From Planctomycetota bacterium (GTDB lineage Bacteria; Planctomycetota; Phycisphaerae; Tepidisphaerales; Tepidisphaeraceae): a stretch of 64,000 bases of DNA. Below are positions 17,197 to 28,370 of the stretch, piece by piece. The stretch lies in the NCBI GenBank assembly GCA_039182125.1, contig JBCDCH010000012.1, positions 1 to 64,000 of the forward strand, read 5' to 3'. Every line of letters starts with the position of its first letter. Position 1 is the stretch's first letter. Both the position numbers and the translations under genes were made by a program. The notes beneath the pieces are model-generated. The model ran no database searches. It was not told the origin of the DNA and was given only the letters and a program-made list of their open reading frames with translations.

Positions 17197-17438
17197 GCTG
17201 TGTGTGCAACATACCTCCCGCGAAAGCAAAGAGAAGTCGGCCTCGCCGAATCCGAACCGGTGACTCATTTTGCAGCGACGGGCGTTGCCGCAGCGAAGAT
17301 CAACCGCTGGAACAACTCTCACGCAACAGTAAAAGGGCCAAAGAAAATGCCGGCCGTCGAGGGCGGCGCGTGCTTATCTGTGAACACAAGGCCGTTGTAT
17401 GGGCCGGTTGCATCCGAACGCCGTCCTGCCCTAGCGCG

Positions 17439-18338
17439 TCATCGTTGATAGAACGAGATCACCTCGTCCACGCTTTGACAGAACAGCACCGTCGTGGCGA
17501 GGTTAAACGCCATCGTCCTCGCCCACCACAGCCCGGCTGCCCAACCTGTGGGCCTGATGCGTATCGTCGCCGCCGCCGCGCAGCCCTGGACCATAAAAAA
17601 CAGGATCTGCCAACCCTGTACACGCCCCGTGGCAACCCCAAAGACGTACTCGTGCATCAGTCCAGACACCGCGAAAACGATCAGAGTCGCAAACACCGGT
17701 CGCCTGGCGCCGCCAATCGGGCGAAAGATGTGTTCATCAAAGAAATCGCGAAAGGGCCGGTTCCATCGTCGCCAAAATTCGGCGGGTGTTCGTGCCGTGA
17801 ATAGATGATCGATCGGGTCCATCGCCGGACCTGCCGTCCGCCGATACAACGCCGCAAACCAGCGCCCGATCAGCATCATCGCTGTGGCGAAACCAACAAC
17901 TTTTGCGGTGTGTTCTATCGCGAAGGGTACGTCCGACCAATCGAATCGTAAGAGCAGGACGCACAGCGCGACCCACGCGATCATCAGCGGTGCCTCGACC
18001 GCGACGCGCCGCCAATCCGACCTCGCCGGACGATTGCGTGGAACTCGTTTCAGCACGAACCAGAACCAGTTCGGCAGATACAGAATCCAGTTCTTCACGC
18101 CCGAACCCGCCGCCAAAGCCGGGTTACGGTAGGCGTCGTAAGTCTTCCAAAGCAGCGTCACGGCGACCACGCAACTCAGAAACCGCAGCGCCGACATATT
18201 GAGCGGAATCCAGCACGGCGCAACGAGAATCACCCCAGAGCAGAGCAGCCACGCAATCATCCGGCCGCGTCGAACTACAAAAAGAAAACCCAATGCGGCC
18301 GCGTTCTGGGAGATGAATGCAAGCCAAAACCATATCAT
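17439..18338 (-). CDS. MBOAT/wax-synthase-like membrane acyltransferase
   Basis: A 299-residue membrane protein with about eight hydrophobic segments. TPAEFWRRWNRPFRDFFDEHIFRPIGG (~185-211) is the membrane-embedded loop typical of MBOAT-like O-acyltransferases and wax synthases. His229 in FAVSGLMHEYVFG is the conserved catalytic histidine. It is shorter than alginate-type MBOATs and closer in size to wax-synthase-domain proteins. The start ATG at 18338 begins directly with a hydrophobic helix. It is monocistronic, lying between the KDPG aldolase promoter and the cbb3 assembly genes, with no obvious functional link to either. The acyl acceptor is unknown (lipid alcohol, glycan or other). Confidence 0.72.
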   Translation of the reverse strand: MIWFWLAFISQNAAALGFLFVVRRGRMIAWLLCSGVILVAPCWIPLNMSALRFLSCVVAVTLLWKTYDAYRNPALAAGSGVKNWILYLPNWFWFVLKRVPRNRPARSDWRRVAVEAPLMIAWVALCVLLLRFDWSDVPFAIEHTAKVVGFATAMMLIGRWFAALYRRTAGPAMDPIDHLFTARTPAEFWRRWNRPFRDFFDEHIFRPIGGARRPVFATLIVFAVSGLMHEYVFGVATGRVQGWQILFFMVQGCAAAATIRIRPTGWAAGLWWARTMAFNLATTVLFCQSVDEVISFYQR

Positions 18339-18497
18339 TTAGAATCTCACACTACATCGGATTTCGTTCAGTTGCGATGTGCCGCGCAACGTCTCTCGGC
18401 TCAATTACCGGTCGCCATGTGGAGAAACCACTGGCAGTTAGACGCATACCAAAGGATTGAACATAACACCGATTATCGGGCGATCGCACCACCGATA

Positions 18498-18641
18498 TTA
18501 CTCCGTGTCGTCGATCAGCGGACGCAAGGCCGGGGTGTCGAGGTCGTCGAACTGGCCTTTATGAACGCTCCAGAAGAACGCCGCAAGCGCGCTGCCGGCC
18601 AGCAGGAACGCCACCGGGATCATGATGTACAGAATGCTCAT
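18498..18641 (-). CDS. ccoS: cbb3 oxidase maturation protein CcoS
   Basis: A 47-residue protein: a single N-terminal membrane helix (MSILYIMIPVAFLLAGSAL), then AAFFWSVHKGQFDDLDTPAL. The sequence FWxxxxGQFDDLDTPA is the signature of CcoS, which is needed for correct insertion of cofactors into cbb3 oxidase. Its ATG overlaps the stop of the copper ATPase gene (ATGA), so it is the last gene of the cco operon. About 150 bases between it and the next gene hold no other ORF I trust. The sequence ACCGATTATCGGGCGATCG just after the stop could form a weak hairpin. Confidence 0.93.
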   Translation of the reverse strand: MSILYIMIPVAFLLAGSALAAFFWSVHKGQFDDLDTPALRPLIDDTE

Positions 18642-21106
18642 GGCTTGTCCTTCCTTCGCGAAACACCGCCGGCCAATGCGAGGGCGACGACCGTCGCGGA
18701 ACTGATGGGCATGATGATCGCCGCGACCAGCGGCGTGATCAGGCCCGCCGCGGCGAGGCTCACGGCGATGATGTTGTAGGTCAGCGACACGCGCAGATTG
18801 CGGCGGATGTGTCGCATCGTCCGGCGGGCGTCTGCGGTGAGTTCGGCGAGTAACGACAAGCCCGGCCGGGCGGCGTACACGTCGGCGGCCAACAGCGAGG
18901 CCTCGGCCCCGCCGGCGACCGCGATACCGACGTCCGCGGCGGCCAACGCCGCCGCGTCGTTCACGCCGTCACCGACCATCACCACACGCTTGCCGGCGTC
19001 ACGCAACGCCTGCACGTGGTCGGCCTTCTCCTCGGGCGTCACGCCGCCACGGCTGCGGTCGATGCCGAGCCGTCGCGCGGTCGCTTCGACCACGGCCGGC
19101 ACGTCGCCGCTGAGTACCTCGATGTCCCAGCCGTTGTCACGCAGTGTCGCGATGGTGTCGGCGGCGTCGGGCCGGTCACAGTCGCCGAAGCCGATGACCA
19201 TCCGCACCTCCCCGCCGAGCGTTGCGACGACCGGCGTCAGGCCGTCGTCGGTGTAACGCCGGATGGTTGGCCAAACGTCGTCGAGGCTGACGCCATGGCG
19301 GGTGAGGAAGCCGACCGAACCGACGAGCAGCACGTCGTCGCCGACGCGGGCCTCGATGCCGCCGTTGCCCTTGTCGGTGGCGTCGAGCGCGGTGGTGGTC
19401 GGTTCGAGATCGCCCCACGCTTCGACGATCGCCTTGGCGAGATGGTGGCCGCTGTGACGCTCGGCGGCGGCGATCAGTGGGCGGAGGTTTTCGTCGCCTT
19501 CCCAACGGGCGAGTTCGATCTTCCCCTGCGTGAGTGTGCCGGTCTTATCGAGGACGAGCGTGCCGCCTTGGGAGAGTTGCTCGAGCGCGGCGGCTCCCTT
19601 GATCAGCAGATCCCGCCGGGCCGACCGTGCCAATGCGACCGCCAACGTCAACGGCGTCGCCAGGCCCAACGCACACGGACAAGCGACGATCAGCAACGCC
19701 ACCGCGTGGTCGATGCCCAGTGCCGGCGAAGCGAACACGCCCCAGCCGAGCCCGACCGACAGGCCCAGGAAAATCATCACCGTCGTGAACCAGCCCGCGA
19801 CGCGGTCGGCGAACTGCACCACCGGTGCTTTCGCGTCGACCGCCTGCTCGACCACGTTCATCAACCGCCCCACCCGCGTGTCGGCACCGACCGCGCCGAC
19901 TTGAACGACGCACCGCCGTTCGAGGTTCTTCGCGCCGGCCCACACCGCATTTTGTGCCTCGGCCGTGACGGGTTCGGACTCGCCGGTGAGCAGCGCCTGG
20001 TCGAAACTCGTCGTCCCGGCGACCTCGTCGATCACGCCGTCGCCCGGCACGATCGCGCCGGGAAGCACCTCGACACGCTGGCCGGCCACCAGCGCGTCGA
20101 CGGGGATCGCGTGGGTCTCGCCGGCATCGTCCACGACGCGGCAGGTGCTGGGCACCAACGCCCCCATCAGGCTCAACGTCTCGGCCGCGCGGCGTTGTTG
20201 GCGGTGTTGAATGAACCGGCCGCAAAGCAACAGGAACACCAAGACCGCGAGCGAGTCGAAGTAGATGTCCCCGCGGCCGAGCACCACGTTGGTCAAACCC
20301 GCGACGCCGCCGACGAGCAGCGCGATCGCGATGGGCAGGTCGAGGTTGGCCGTGCGGCTGCGGATCGCGGCGAGCGCACCCTTGAAGAACGTCCGCCCCG
20401 GCCAGGCGAGTGACACGACGCCGAAGCCGGTGCTCAGCCAGCGGAACAGTTCGCGGAACTCCGGGGCCATGTCGCCGCTGGCGGCAAAGTCACCGCCGTA
20501 GAGCGCGAAGGCGAGAAGCATGATGTTCCCCGCACAGACAGCGGCGATGCCGATGTCGATGAGCCGGCGGCGCTCCTCGCGCTTGATCATCGCGTCGCGC
20601 TCACTGCGGCGCGGCGGGTGGGCCGTGTAACCGAGTCGGGCCAAGGCCGTGGCGATGGCGCTGGCTTTGGTTTGGTCGGCGTGCCAGGTGATGCGGGCGG
20701 TGCGCTGGTGCAGCGAGAGGCGGGCGTCGATGACGCCGGGGCAGAGCTTGGGGAGTTTCTCGACGAGCCAGACGCACGCGGCACAGGTCACGCCTTCGAG
20801 CAGCAGGTCGCACTGCCGGCGGTTGTTGTCGAGCTCGCGGACGTGGGCGTCGGTGAAGGCGTCGGCGTCGAACGCCGCCGCGCCGGTCGTGTCGGACTTA
20901 GCCTGTTTGCCCGTGGTGCCGACGGCATCGCGGAGTTCGTAGTACTTGTCGAGGCCGCTCTCGTGGATGGCCATGTACACCGCGCGGCAGCCGGCACAGC
21001 AGAACTGGTGCTCGGTGCCGATCGTGCGCATGCCCGTCGGGACGTGCAGGCCGCAGTGGGTACACGTCACCTCGGCGGGCGCGGCGGGTTCGACGGCGAC
21101 GGTCAT
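18638..21106 (-). CDS. ccoI: Copper-transporting P-type ATPase for cbb3 assembly (CcoI/FixI)
   Basis: An 822-residue P1B-type ATPase. It begins with a cysteine-rich zinc-finger-like region (CTHCG ~15-19, FCCAGC ~36-40), then a heavy-metal domain with CAACVW, the membrane metal site CPC in IVACPCALGLATP, the phosphorylation site DKTGTLTQG and the hinge GDGVNDAAALAAADVG. This is the CcoI/FixI layout, in which the ATPase moves copper for the CuB centre of cbb3 oxidase. The ATG at 21106 overlaps the previous stop (ATGA), which excludes a longer start at 21127. Its place between the TauE/SafE gene and ccoS is the classical operon position. Confidence 0.95.
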   Translation of the reverse strand: MTVAVEPAAPAEVTCTHCGLHVPTGMRTIGTEHQFCCAGCRAVYMAIHESGLDKYYELRDAVGTTGKQAKSDTTGAAAFDADAFTDAHVRELDNNRRQCDLLLEGVTCAACVWLVEKLPKLCPGVIDARLSLHQRTARITWHADQTKASAIATALARLGYTAHPPRRSERDAMIKREERRRLIDIGIAAVCAGNIMLLAFALYGGDFAASGDMAPEFRELFRWLSTGFGVVSLAWPGRTFFKGALAAIRSRTANLDLPIAIALLVGGVAGLTNVVLGRGDIYFDSLAVLVFLLLCGRFIQHRQQRRAAETLSLMGALVPSTCRVVDDAGETHAIPVDALVAGQRVEVLPGAIVPGDGVIDEVAGTTSFDQALLTGESEPVTAEAQNAVWAGAKNLERRCVVQVGAVGADTRVGRLMNVVEQAVDAKAPVVQFADRVAGWFTTVMIFLGLSVGLGWGVFASPALGIDHAVALLIVACPCALGLATPLTLAVALARSARRDLLIKGAAALEQLSQGGTLVLDKTGTLTQGKIELARWEGDENLRPLIAAAERHSGHHLAKAIVEAWGDLEPTTTALDATDKGNGGIEARVGDDVLLVGSVGFLTRHGVSLDDVWPTIRRYTDDGLTPVVATLGGEVRMVIGFGDCDRPDAADTIATLRDNGWDIEVLSGDVPAVVEATARRLGIDRSRGGVTPEEKADHVQALRDAGKRVVMVGDGVNDAAALAAADVGIAVAGGAEASLLAADVYAARPGLSLLAELTADARRTMRHIRRNLRVSLTYNIIAVSLAAAGLITPLVAAIIMPISSATVVALALAGGVSRRKDKP

Positions 21107-21909
21107 TCGCTTGCCTCCGTCGCACAACAGAGTGGCACGTCATCGGCGTCGGGGACGACGATCTCGGAGGTGGCTTCGGTCGGCGTGACGCCGGCCGCGA
21201 TCGCTTGCGCGTCGAGGCCCGACCGCCCCACCAATGTCCAGATGCCCACGGCGATGAGCAGCAGCGCGGTGACCGTCGGCAGGCGTTTGCCCGTCGCGCC
21301 GAGCAACGTCTGCAACCCGACGCCGAGCCCGACCAACGCCGGCAGCGTCCCGGCCCAGAACGCGGCCATCACGACCATCGCGCCCAACACGCTGCCGGTG
21401 CCCGCGGCGGTGACGACGAACGCGTACAACCAGCCGCACGGCAGCAACGGCGTCGACAGCCCGATGAGCGAAGCGCGCCGCAGCGGCGGCAGACGCAAGG
21501 CTTTGCCCTGCATCTTCGCGGCGAACGGTGCGAGCCTTTCACCGAGCCTGCTGCCGCAGCGGATCGAGGTCTGCGAATGAATGAGGATGCCAATGCCGAA
21601 GAGGATCATCGCGGCGGCAGCGACGATCAGTGCCACGCGCGAGAGACCAACGAGCGTACCGCCCAGATCGAGCAGCGAGCCGACCGCGCCGGCGGCGACG
21701 CTGAGTGTGAGGTAGCCGATCAGGCGTCCGCCGTGATACGCGGCCTGGAGCGTGACCTTGCCCGGGCCGTGACGATGGGCGAGGTTGCCCTCGGTCGGGC
21801 CGCCGGGGTGCGGCGCGATCGCGAAGGCCATGAGCCCGCCGCACATGCCCGCGCAGTGCAGCCCGCCGACGACGGACGCGACGAAGACGCTGACGATCAG
21901 GCCGGTCAC
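21103..21909 (-). CDS. TauE/SafE-like (UreH-type) membrane protein of the cco operon
   Basis: A 268-residue protein with about six to seven hydrophobic helices. It opens with VASVVGGLHCAGMCGGLMAFA, the GxxHCxGMCGG motif of the UreH/TauE-SafE-like proteins found next to ccoI in many cbb3 loci. LLPCGWLYAF in the middle is a second conserved Cys motif. It starts at a GTG overlapping the ccoH stop (GTGA). Members near ccoGHIS are thought to assist copper or thiol handling during oxidase assembly; this is an inference from genomic context rather than established biochemistry. The C-terminus ends in PLCCATEASE with a CC pair, a possible metal site. Confidence 0.82.
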   Translation of the reverse strand: MTGLIVSVFVASVVGGLHCAGMCGGLMAFAIAPHPGGPTEGNLAHRHGPGKVTLQAAYHGGRLIGYLTLSVAAGAVGSLLDLGGTLVGLSRVALIVAAAAMILFGIGILIHSQTSIRCGSRLGERLAPFAAKMQGKALRLPPLRRASLIGLSTPLLPCGWLYAFVVTAAGTGSVLGAMVVMAAFWAGTLPALVGLGVGLQTLLGATGKRLPTVTALLLIAVGIWTLVGRSGLDAQAIAAGVTPTEATSEIVVPDADDVPLCCATEASE

Positions 21910-22082
21910 TTGCGGGCCTCCTCCTTGAGCATGTCCATGCGTTGTTGGTACTCCGGCTCGACGGTCGGGCCGCGATCGCTCAGCGCCGCACGGGTCGCGA
22001 AGACCAGCACCGTCATGTGCAGCCCGAACAGCGCGACGGGTACAACGAAGAACAATAGCGCTTTGCGTTTGGACGTTTTCAT
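21906..22082 (-). CDS. ccoH: Very short CcoH/FixH-like protein
   Basis: A 58-residue protein: a basic N-terminus (MKTSKRKALL), one membrane helix (FFVVPVALFGLHMTVLVFAT), then a short charged tail ending EYQQRMDMLKEEARK. It occupies exactly the place of ccoH/fixH, overlapping ccoG by ATGA and the TauE/SafE gene by GTGA. Typical FixH proteins are about 150 residues, with an extra periplasmic beta domain that is absent here. The assignment rests on position, membrane topology and the VEPEYYxK-like tail. It could also be an unrelated small membrane protein recruited to the operon. Confidence 0.72.
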   Translation of the reverse strand: MKTSKRKALLFFVVPVALFGLHMTVLVFATRAALSDRGPTVEPEYQQRMDMLKEEARK

Positions 22083-23656
22083 GGTGAAACTCCCGTGTTC
22101 TGCGGGGCGAGGATGCGAATGCGGCGGGACGCGGAGGCGCCTTGGTCGTCGGTGACGGTCACCTCGGCACGGAACTGGCCGCCGGTGAAGACCGACGGGT
22201 CGGCCACGACGTTGATCCCGTGAGTTCGCGTCTCGCCGGCTTCGAGCGTCAGTGGCTCGACCTGCTGGATGGTCAGGCGCGGATCGTCGACGGCGATCGT
22301 GTAACTGCGCGGCTCGTCGGTGCGGTTGACGACCTTGACCCGCAACGTGTTCACGATCGAGCCGTCATCAAGCACGCTGTACGGTGCGCCCAGTGAGCGC
22401 AGGACCGTGAGGTTGATCGACTGGCGGGAGCCGAAGTTGAGCAGGAACAGGCCGGAGATGATCAGCAACGCGGCGGGATACAGAATCACCCGCGGGCGGA
22501 GCTTGAACCAACCGGCGGCTTCACCTTCACGCTTGGCACCGGTGGCGTAACCGATGAGGTTCGGCTCGCGCTTGAGCTTGCCCATCACGTCGTTGCATGC
22601 GTCGATGCATTGCGTGCAGTGCGTGCATTCCATCTGCAACCCGTCACGGATGTCGATGCCCATCGGGCAGACCTGCACGCACATCGTGCAATCGACGCAT
22701 TCGCCTTTCTCTTTCCCCTTCCCGCGCGGCGCGCCGCGCTTGGTGTCATAGCTGACGATCAGCGAGTTGCGGTCGAGCATGACCGACTGGAAGCGCCCGT
22801 AGGGACAGGCGATTTGGCAGAGCTGTTCGCGGAAAAACAGGAAGTTGAACATCATCGCGCCGGTGACGAAGAGCACGACGGAAAAGCCGAAGAAGTGATC
22901 GAACGGCGAGCCGACGACCCACTGCGTAAGCCGGTCGGTACCGACGAAGTAGGCGAGGAACGTGTTGGCAATGAAGAAGCAGAAGACGAAGTAGATGGGA
23001 TAAGCCAAGGCACGGGTGCCGGTGCGCTTGGGCTTGCCGCCACGGCCAGCGACGCCGCCGAGCAAACGGTCGATCGGCCGGAAGACGTACTCGAGGTAGA
23101 CGGTCTGCGGACACGCCCACCCGCACCAGACGCGGCCGAACACCGCGGTGAGAAAGAAGATACCGATCCCCACGCCGAGCATGAGCAGCGCGAGCAGCAG
23201 CGTGTCGGTCGGCAGGAACGTCATGCCCAGCAAGTGGAGCTTGCGGCCTGGGATGTCGGCCAGCAACGCCGGCTGTCCGCCGATGCGGACCCACGGGAGG
23301 ATGACGAAGACCGCGATCAGCGCGTAAGCGACGACGCGGCGTTGCTTCCACCAGAAGCCCTTGGAGAGCTTCGGGTACATCCATCGGCGTGAGCCGTCGG
23401 CTTCGAGGGTGGCCAGTACGCGCTGTGCCGGTGCGAGTGGTGGCAGCGACTGATCAGTCGCAGTGCTAGCGGCGCGACCCCCGACCGAGGGACCGTTTCC
23501 GCACGAGGCGTCGTGAGCGGTCGCGGTGTCGGTCGGGTCACTGGCGGGCGGGCGGGCGTCGCCGGAGCAACAGCCACCGTTACATCCCGCACAGCGGTCA
23601 CGCCGTTGAGTTCCGTTCGTCTCGTCGTCGAGTTGCGAGAGCGTTTGAAGGATCAT
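22079..23656 (-). CDS. ccoG: cbb3 oxidase accessory ferredoxin CcoG (RdxA/FixG)
   Basis: A 525-residue membrane protein with about five helices. Motifs are RVWCGWACPQTVYLEYVFRP (~170-189), LCQIACPYGRFQSVMLDR (~280-297), and two [4Fe-4S] ferredoxin clusters ECVDCTMCVQVCPMGID and ECTHCTQCIDACNDV. It ends in an immunoglobulin-like periplasmic domain (VLRVKVVNRTDEPRSYTIAV). This is the CcoG layout; CcoG is thought to reduce copper(II) during cbb3 assembly. The N-terminal ~80 residues are a variable cysteine-rich extension (CAGCNGGCCSG) that is unusual and might bind metal. It starts 12 bases after ccoP ends. Confidence 0.95.
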   Translation of the reverse strand: MILQTLSQLDDETNGTQRRDRCAGCNGGCCSGDARPPASDPTDTATAHDASCGNGPSVGGRAASTATDQSLPPLAPAQRVLATLEADGSRRWMYPKLSKGFWWKQRRVVAYALIAVFVILPWVRIGGQPALLADIPGRKLHLLGMTFLPTDTLLLALLMLGVGIGIFFLTAVFGRVWCGWACPQTVYLEYVFRPIDRLLGGVAGRGGKPKRTGTRALAYPIYFVFCFFIANTFLAYFVGTDRLTQWVVGSPFDHFFGFSVVLFVTGAMMFNFLFFREQLCQIACPYGRFQSVMLDRNSLIVSYDTKRGAPRGKGKEKGECVDCTMCVQVCPMGIDIRDGLQMECTHCTQCIDACNDVMGKLKREPNLIGYATGAKREGEAAGWFKLRPRVILYPAALLIISGLFLLNFGSRQSINLTVLRSLGAPYSVLDDGSIVNTLRVKVVNRTDEPRSYTIAVDDPRLTIQQVEPLTLEAGETRTHGINVVADPSVFTGGQFRAEVTVTDDQGASASRRIRILAPQNTGVSP

Positions 23657-23668
23657 GGCAAACTCCCA

Positions 23669-24331
23669 TCACCATTCGGGACGGAACGTGCCTTCGGGCG
23701 CTTTGCCGCCGGGGACGTTCTTGTCCTTAAGACTCGCGGCATAACCGGAGACGAGCACCAGGTCGTTGGGCGAGAGTCGGCCCTGCCACGCGGGCATGGC
23801 ATTGTTGTTCCGGCCATTGGCGATCACGTCGTAGATGTCTTCGAGCTTCTCGACGTTCTTCCAGACCCCGTCGGTGAGGTTGGGTCCGACGAGTCCGCCC
23901 ATGCCGTCCTGGCCGTGACAGCTGATGCAGTTGGCAGCGAAGATGGCCTCGCCGCGCGACACCAGCGAGCCGGTGCTGGCGATCATGAGGATCGTCTCGT
24001 TGTCGTTGGGTAGCTCGCCCATCATCGCGAAATCCCGCGCCATCTGCTCGGCGACGGCGACTTGGTAGCTGTTGCGCGTGCCCCACTTCTCCTGCATGAC
24101 CAGCGACACGAAGCCGTAGGCGATGCCGAAGATGCAGGTTGCGATGAAGATCGCCATCCACCAGCCGGGCATCGGGTTGTCGAACTCGGTGATGCCGTCG
24201 TAGGCGTGGCCGGTGAGCGGGTCGTTGGGGACGGTGCCGCCGTCACCGGGATCGAGACTCGGCGCGACTTCGGGGGAAGCGACGTGCTCGGTGGTCTCTT
24301 GCGTTTTGGTTTCGTCGGTTGCGACACTCAT
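23669..24331 (-). CDS. ccoP: cbb3 oxidase subunit CcoP with only one heme c site
   Basis: A 220-residue protein: a soluble N-terminal stretch, DNPMPGWWMAIFIATCIFGIAY (~51-72), which is the conserved CcoP membrane helix, then a cytochrome c domain. Only one CxxCH is present (C135-I-S-C-H139), with Met in NNAMPAWQG as likely axial ligand. Typical CcoP has two heme c groups and ~290-320 residues, so one cytochrome domain is missing. The reading frame is intact with no sign of frameshift. It lies between ccoQ and ccoG. It should pass electrons from a periplasmic donor to CcoO with one relay fewer than usual. Confidence 0.92.
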   Translation of the reverse strand: MSVATDETKTQETTEHVASPEVAPSLDPGDGGTVPNDPLTGHAYDGITEFDNPMPGWWMAIFIATCIFGIAYGFVSLVMQEKWGTRNSYQVAVAEQMARDFAMMGELPNDNETILMIASTGSLVSRGEAIFAANCISCHGQDGMGGLVGPNLTDGVWKNVEKLEDIYDVIANGRNNNAMPAWQGRLSPNDLVLVSGYAASLKDKNVPGGKAPEGTFRPEW

Positions 24332-24332
24332 G

Positions 24333-24504
24333 TCAGTTCGCCTCCGTTCGGTCGGCCTTTTCGTCGAGGGCGAGGCACGCCCAGCGGTCGATTTGCTTGC
24401 GGGGTTTGAGCAGGATCCATGCGGCCGAGCCGACGAACACGCTCACGAAGATGACCAACGCCGCGGTGCCGAAGACGGCGACGTCGATGCCATAGAGGGC
24501 GTCC

Positions 24505-24512
<8 letters not shown>
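24333..24512 (-). CDS. ccoQ: cbb3 oxidase small subunit CcoQ-like protein
   Basis: A 59-residue protein starting at a GTG whose first eight bases overlap the end of ccoNO (GTGATTAA). One membrane helix (VAVFGTAALVIFVSVFVGSAAWIL) is followed by KPRKQIDRWACLALDEKAD. The short tail after the helix resembles the region that joins CcoQ to the rest of the complex (…A..PLDD/E). It fits the expected order N-O-Q-P. CcoQ stabilises the oxidase and is poorly conserved, so position is the strongest evidence. Confidence 0.82.
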
Positions 24513-26988
<2,476 letters not shown>

Positions 26989-27342
26989 GACGCCTCCAAA
27001 ATCGAACGAACAACTTCTTCAAGACCGCCGGTGATGGTGTGACGCATGCGCCGGGCGAGGCCTCAAGATATATCGACAATTAGAGCAAATCATCCGATTA
27101 ATCTCGCATTCGCCCGTCCCTTTCGGCGGGCGGTTCGCGCAAGTCACTTCTTTCACAAGGCTTACTGCTGTCAACGCCGTAAATATTTTCCGATGTCTGC
27201 GTCGTTTTACCGCACCCCGAGCTGTTGATAACTCATTTCTTGTGAGGTGTTTAACACAGATTCGTGGGGTGTGGTTGGATGCCGCAGCGACAACCAGCGA
27301 GGTACTGGACTTTGAACTTTTATATGCCGATGATCTTATCCG
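26989..27342. promoter_or_regulatory. Divergent AT-richer control region between cbb3 operon and beta-barrel gene
   Basis: These 354 bases hold no convincing gene and separate two divergent units. Features I can see: a strong hairpin CGCCCG...CGGGCG near 27113-27134; TGTGAGGTGTTTAACACA (27241-27258), a loose inverted repeat resembling a CRP/FNR-superfamily site; GTTGATAACTCATTT, which contains only one good FNR half-site; and CTTATC/GATAAG (27335-27350) flanking the beta-barrel start codon. Oxygen-responsive control of cbb3 genes is common, but none of these matches is good enough to claim a regulator. Confidence 0.4.
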
Positions 27343-28233
27343 ATGATAAGCAAAACCTGTACTGCCGTCATGATCCTTTCGGGCACTCTCGCCGCTCCCA
27401 CGCTCGCCGATCCGTTCGTGCTTTTCGGTGACGCCGACGTCGAAGCCGCGGCCCTGACCCGCTCCACCCGCGCCGAGCCGCCGATCACCCAGCCGTTCTT
27501 CTCCGAGGACGCAATGATCACCACCGACATCCGGCCCGTGTACGTCTACCACGACTTCCCCAACTCCAGCGTCATCGATGGCGGTCGGGCCAACGTCATC
27601 GCGGCCCAGGTCCGTGTCGCACTTACCGACAACATTCAGTTCGTCGCTTACAAGGACGGTTACGCCGACGTCGACACCGGTGCGGTCAAGGGTGACGGCA
27701 TCATGGACCTCGCCGCTGGCATCAAGTGGGCTTTCCTCCAGGACTGGGACAACCAACTGCACCTCGCCGTCGGCGTCGGATACGAAGCCTCGATCGGTGA
27801 CGACGAGGTGCTCCAGGACGACGACGACATCCGCATCTTCCTCGCCGGCAACAAGAGCTTCGACAAGCTGCACTTCTCCGGCACCGTGAACTACTTCGTC
27901 CCCGTCGATGGCGAAGACCCACTGGGCGACAGCCAACTGCTCACATGGAACCTTCACGCCGACTACGCAGTCACTGATTGGTTTGCACCGATCATCGAGT
28001 TCAACGGATATCACGTCATCGATGAAGGTGACAACCAACCCTTGCCGTTCATGGGCGTTGATGTTGCCAACCTCGGTGGCGGACAGGGCGAAGACGTCGT
28101 CACCGTCGCCCCCGGCGTGGCCATCCGCCCCACCGAGAACCTCAGCTTCCGCGCCGCCTGGGAAGCGCCGATCACCCGCAACGACGACCTGTTCGGCTAC
28201 CGCTGGACCTTCTCGGCCGTTATCCGCTTCTGA
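27343..28233 (+). CDS. Probable outer-membrane beta-barrel protein
   Basis: A 296-residue protein with a signal peptide (MISKTCTAVMILSGTLAAPTLA) and then alternating amphipathic strands with acidic turns. It ends in FSAVIRF, a C-terminal Phe as in outer-membrane barrels. Segments such as VYVYHDF, VRVALTDNIQFVAYKDGYADV, LDLAAGIKWAFL-like and LHADYAVTDWFAPIIEFNGYH resemble the 'transporter' outer-membrane family without known substrate. Cysteine is nearly absent after the signal. It begins at an ATG with no clear ribosome site, inside a CTTATC/GATAAG repeat. A terminator-like hairpin follows. It sits divergently from the oxidase operon and just before a YHYH protein; a joint role in metal or redox chemistry is only a guess. 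Confidence 0.72.
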   Translation: MISKTCTAVMILSGTLAAPTLADPFVLFGDADVEAAALTRSTRAEPPITQPFFSEDAMITTDIRPVYVYHDFPNSSVIDGGRANVIAAQVRVALTDNIQFVAYKDGYADVDTGAVKGDGIMDLAAGIKWAFLQDWDNQLHLAVGVGYEASIGDDEVLQDDDDIRIFLAGNKSFDKLHFSGTVNYFVPVDGEDPLGDSQLLTWNLHADYAVTDWFAPIIEFNGYHVIDEGDNQPLPFMGVDVANLGGGQGEDVVTVAPGVAIRPTENLSFRAAWEAPITRNDDLFGYRWTFSAVIRF

Positions 28234-28256
28234 CACGCAATCTGCTTTCTGATCAG

Positions 28257-28310
28257 CCCGGATCTGCCTTGATGCATTCAACGCGTCTCGGCCGATCCGG
28301 GTTTATCGTT
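28257..28310 (+). terminator. Possible intrinsic terminator after the beta-barrel gene
   Basis: CCCGGATC (28257-28264) pairs with GATCCGGG (28294-28301), followed by TTTATCGTTT. The stem is perfect over 8 bp but the 29-base loop is long, so termination may be partial. It separates the beta-barrel gene from the YHYH gene, which may still be read through. Confidence 0.45.
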
Positions 28311-28370
28311 TCCATTTGGCTTTCCGTTGCGGCAAACTTCTCCGCGATGCCGTGCAACAAGGAGACCTCC

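Noticed and set aside
17246-17285. GAATCCGAACCGGTGACTCATTTTGCAG, resembling the T arm of a minus-strand tRNA
   Set aside because: No proper T stem, anticodon arm or acceptor can be folded around it.
27228-27260. FNR/CRP-type site upstream of the cbb3 operon
   Set aside because: GTTGATAACTCATTT has only one good half-site and TGTGAGGTGTTTAACACA is only partly symmetric. I mention them in the regulatory region but do not claim a regulator.
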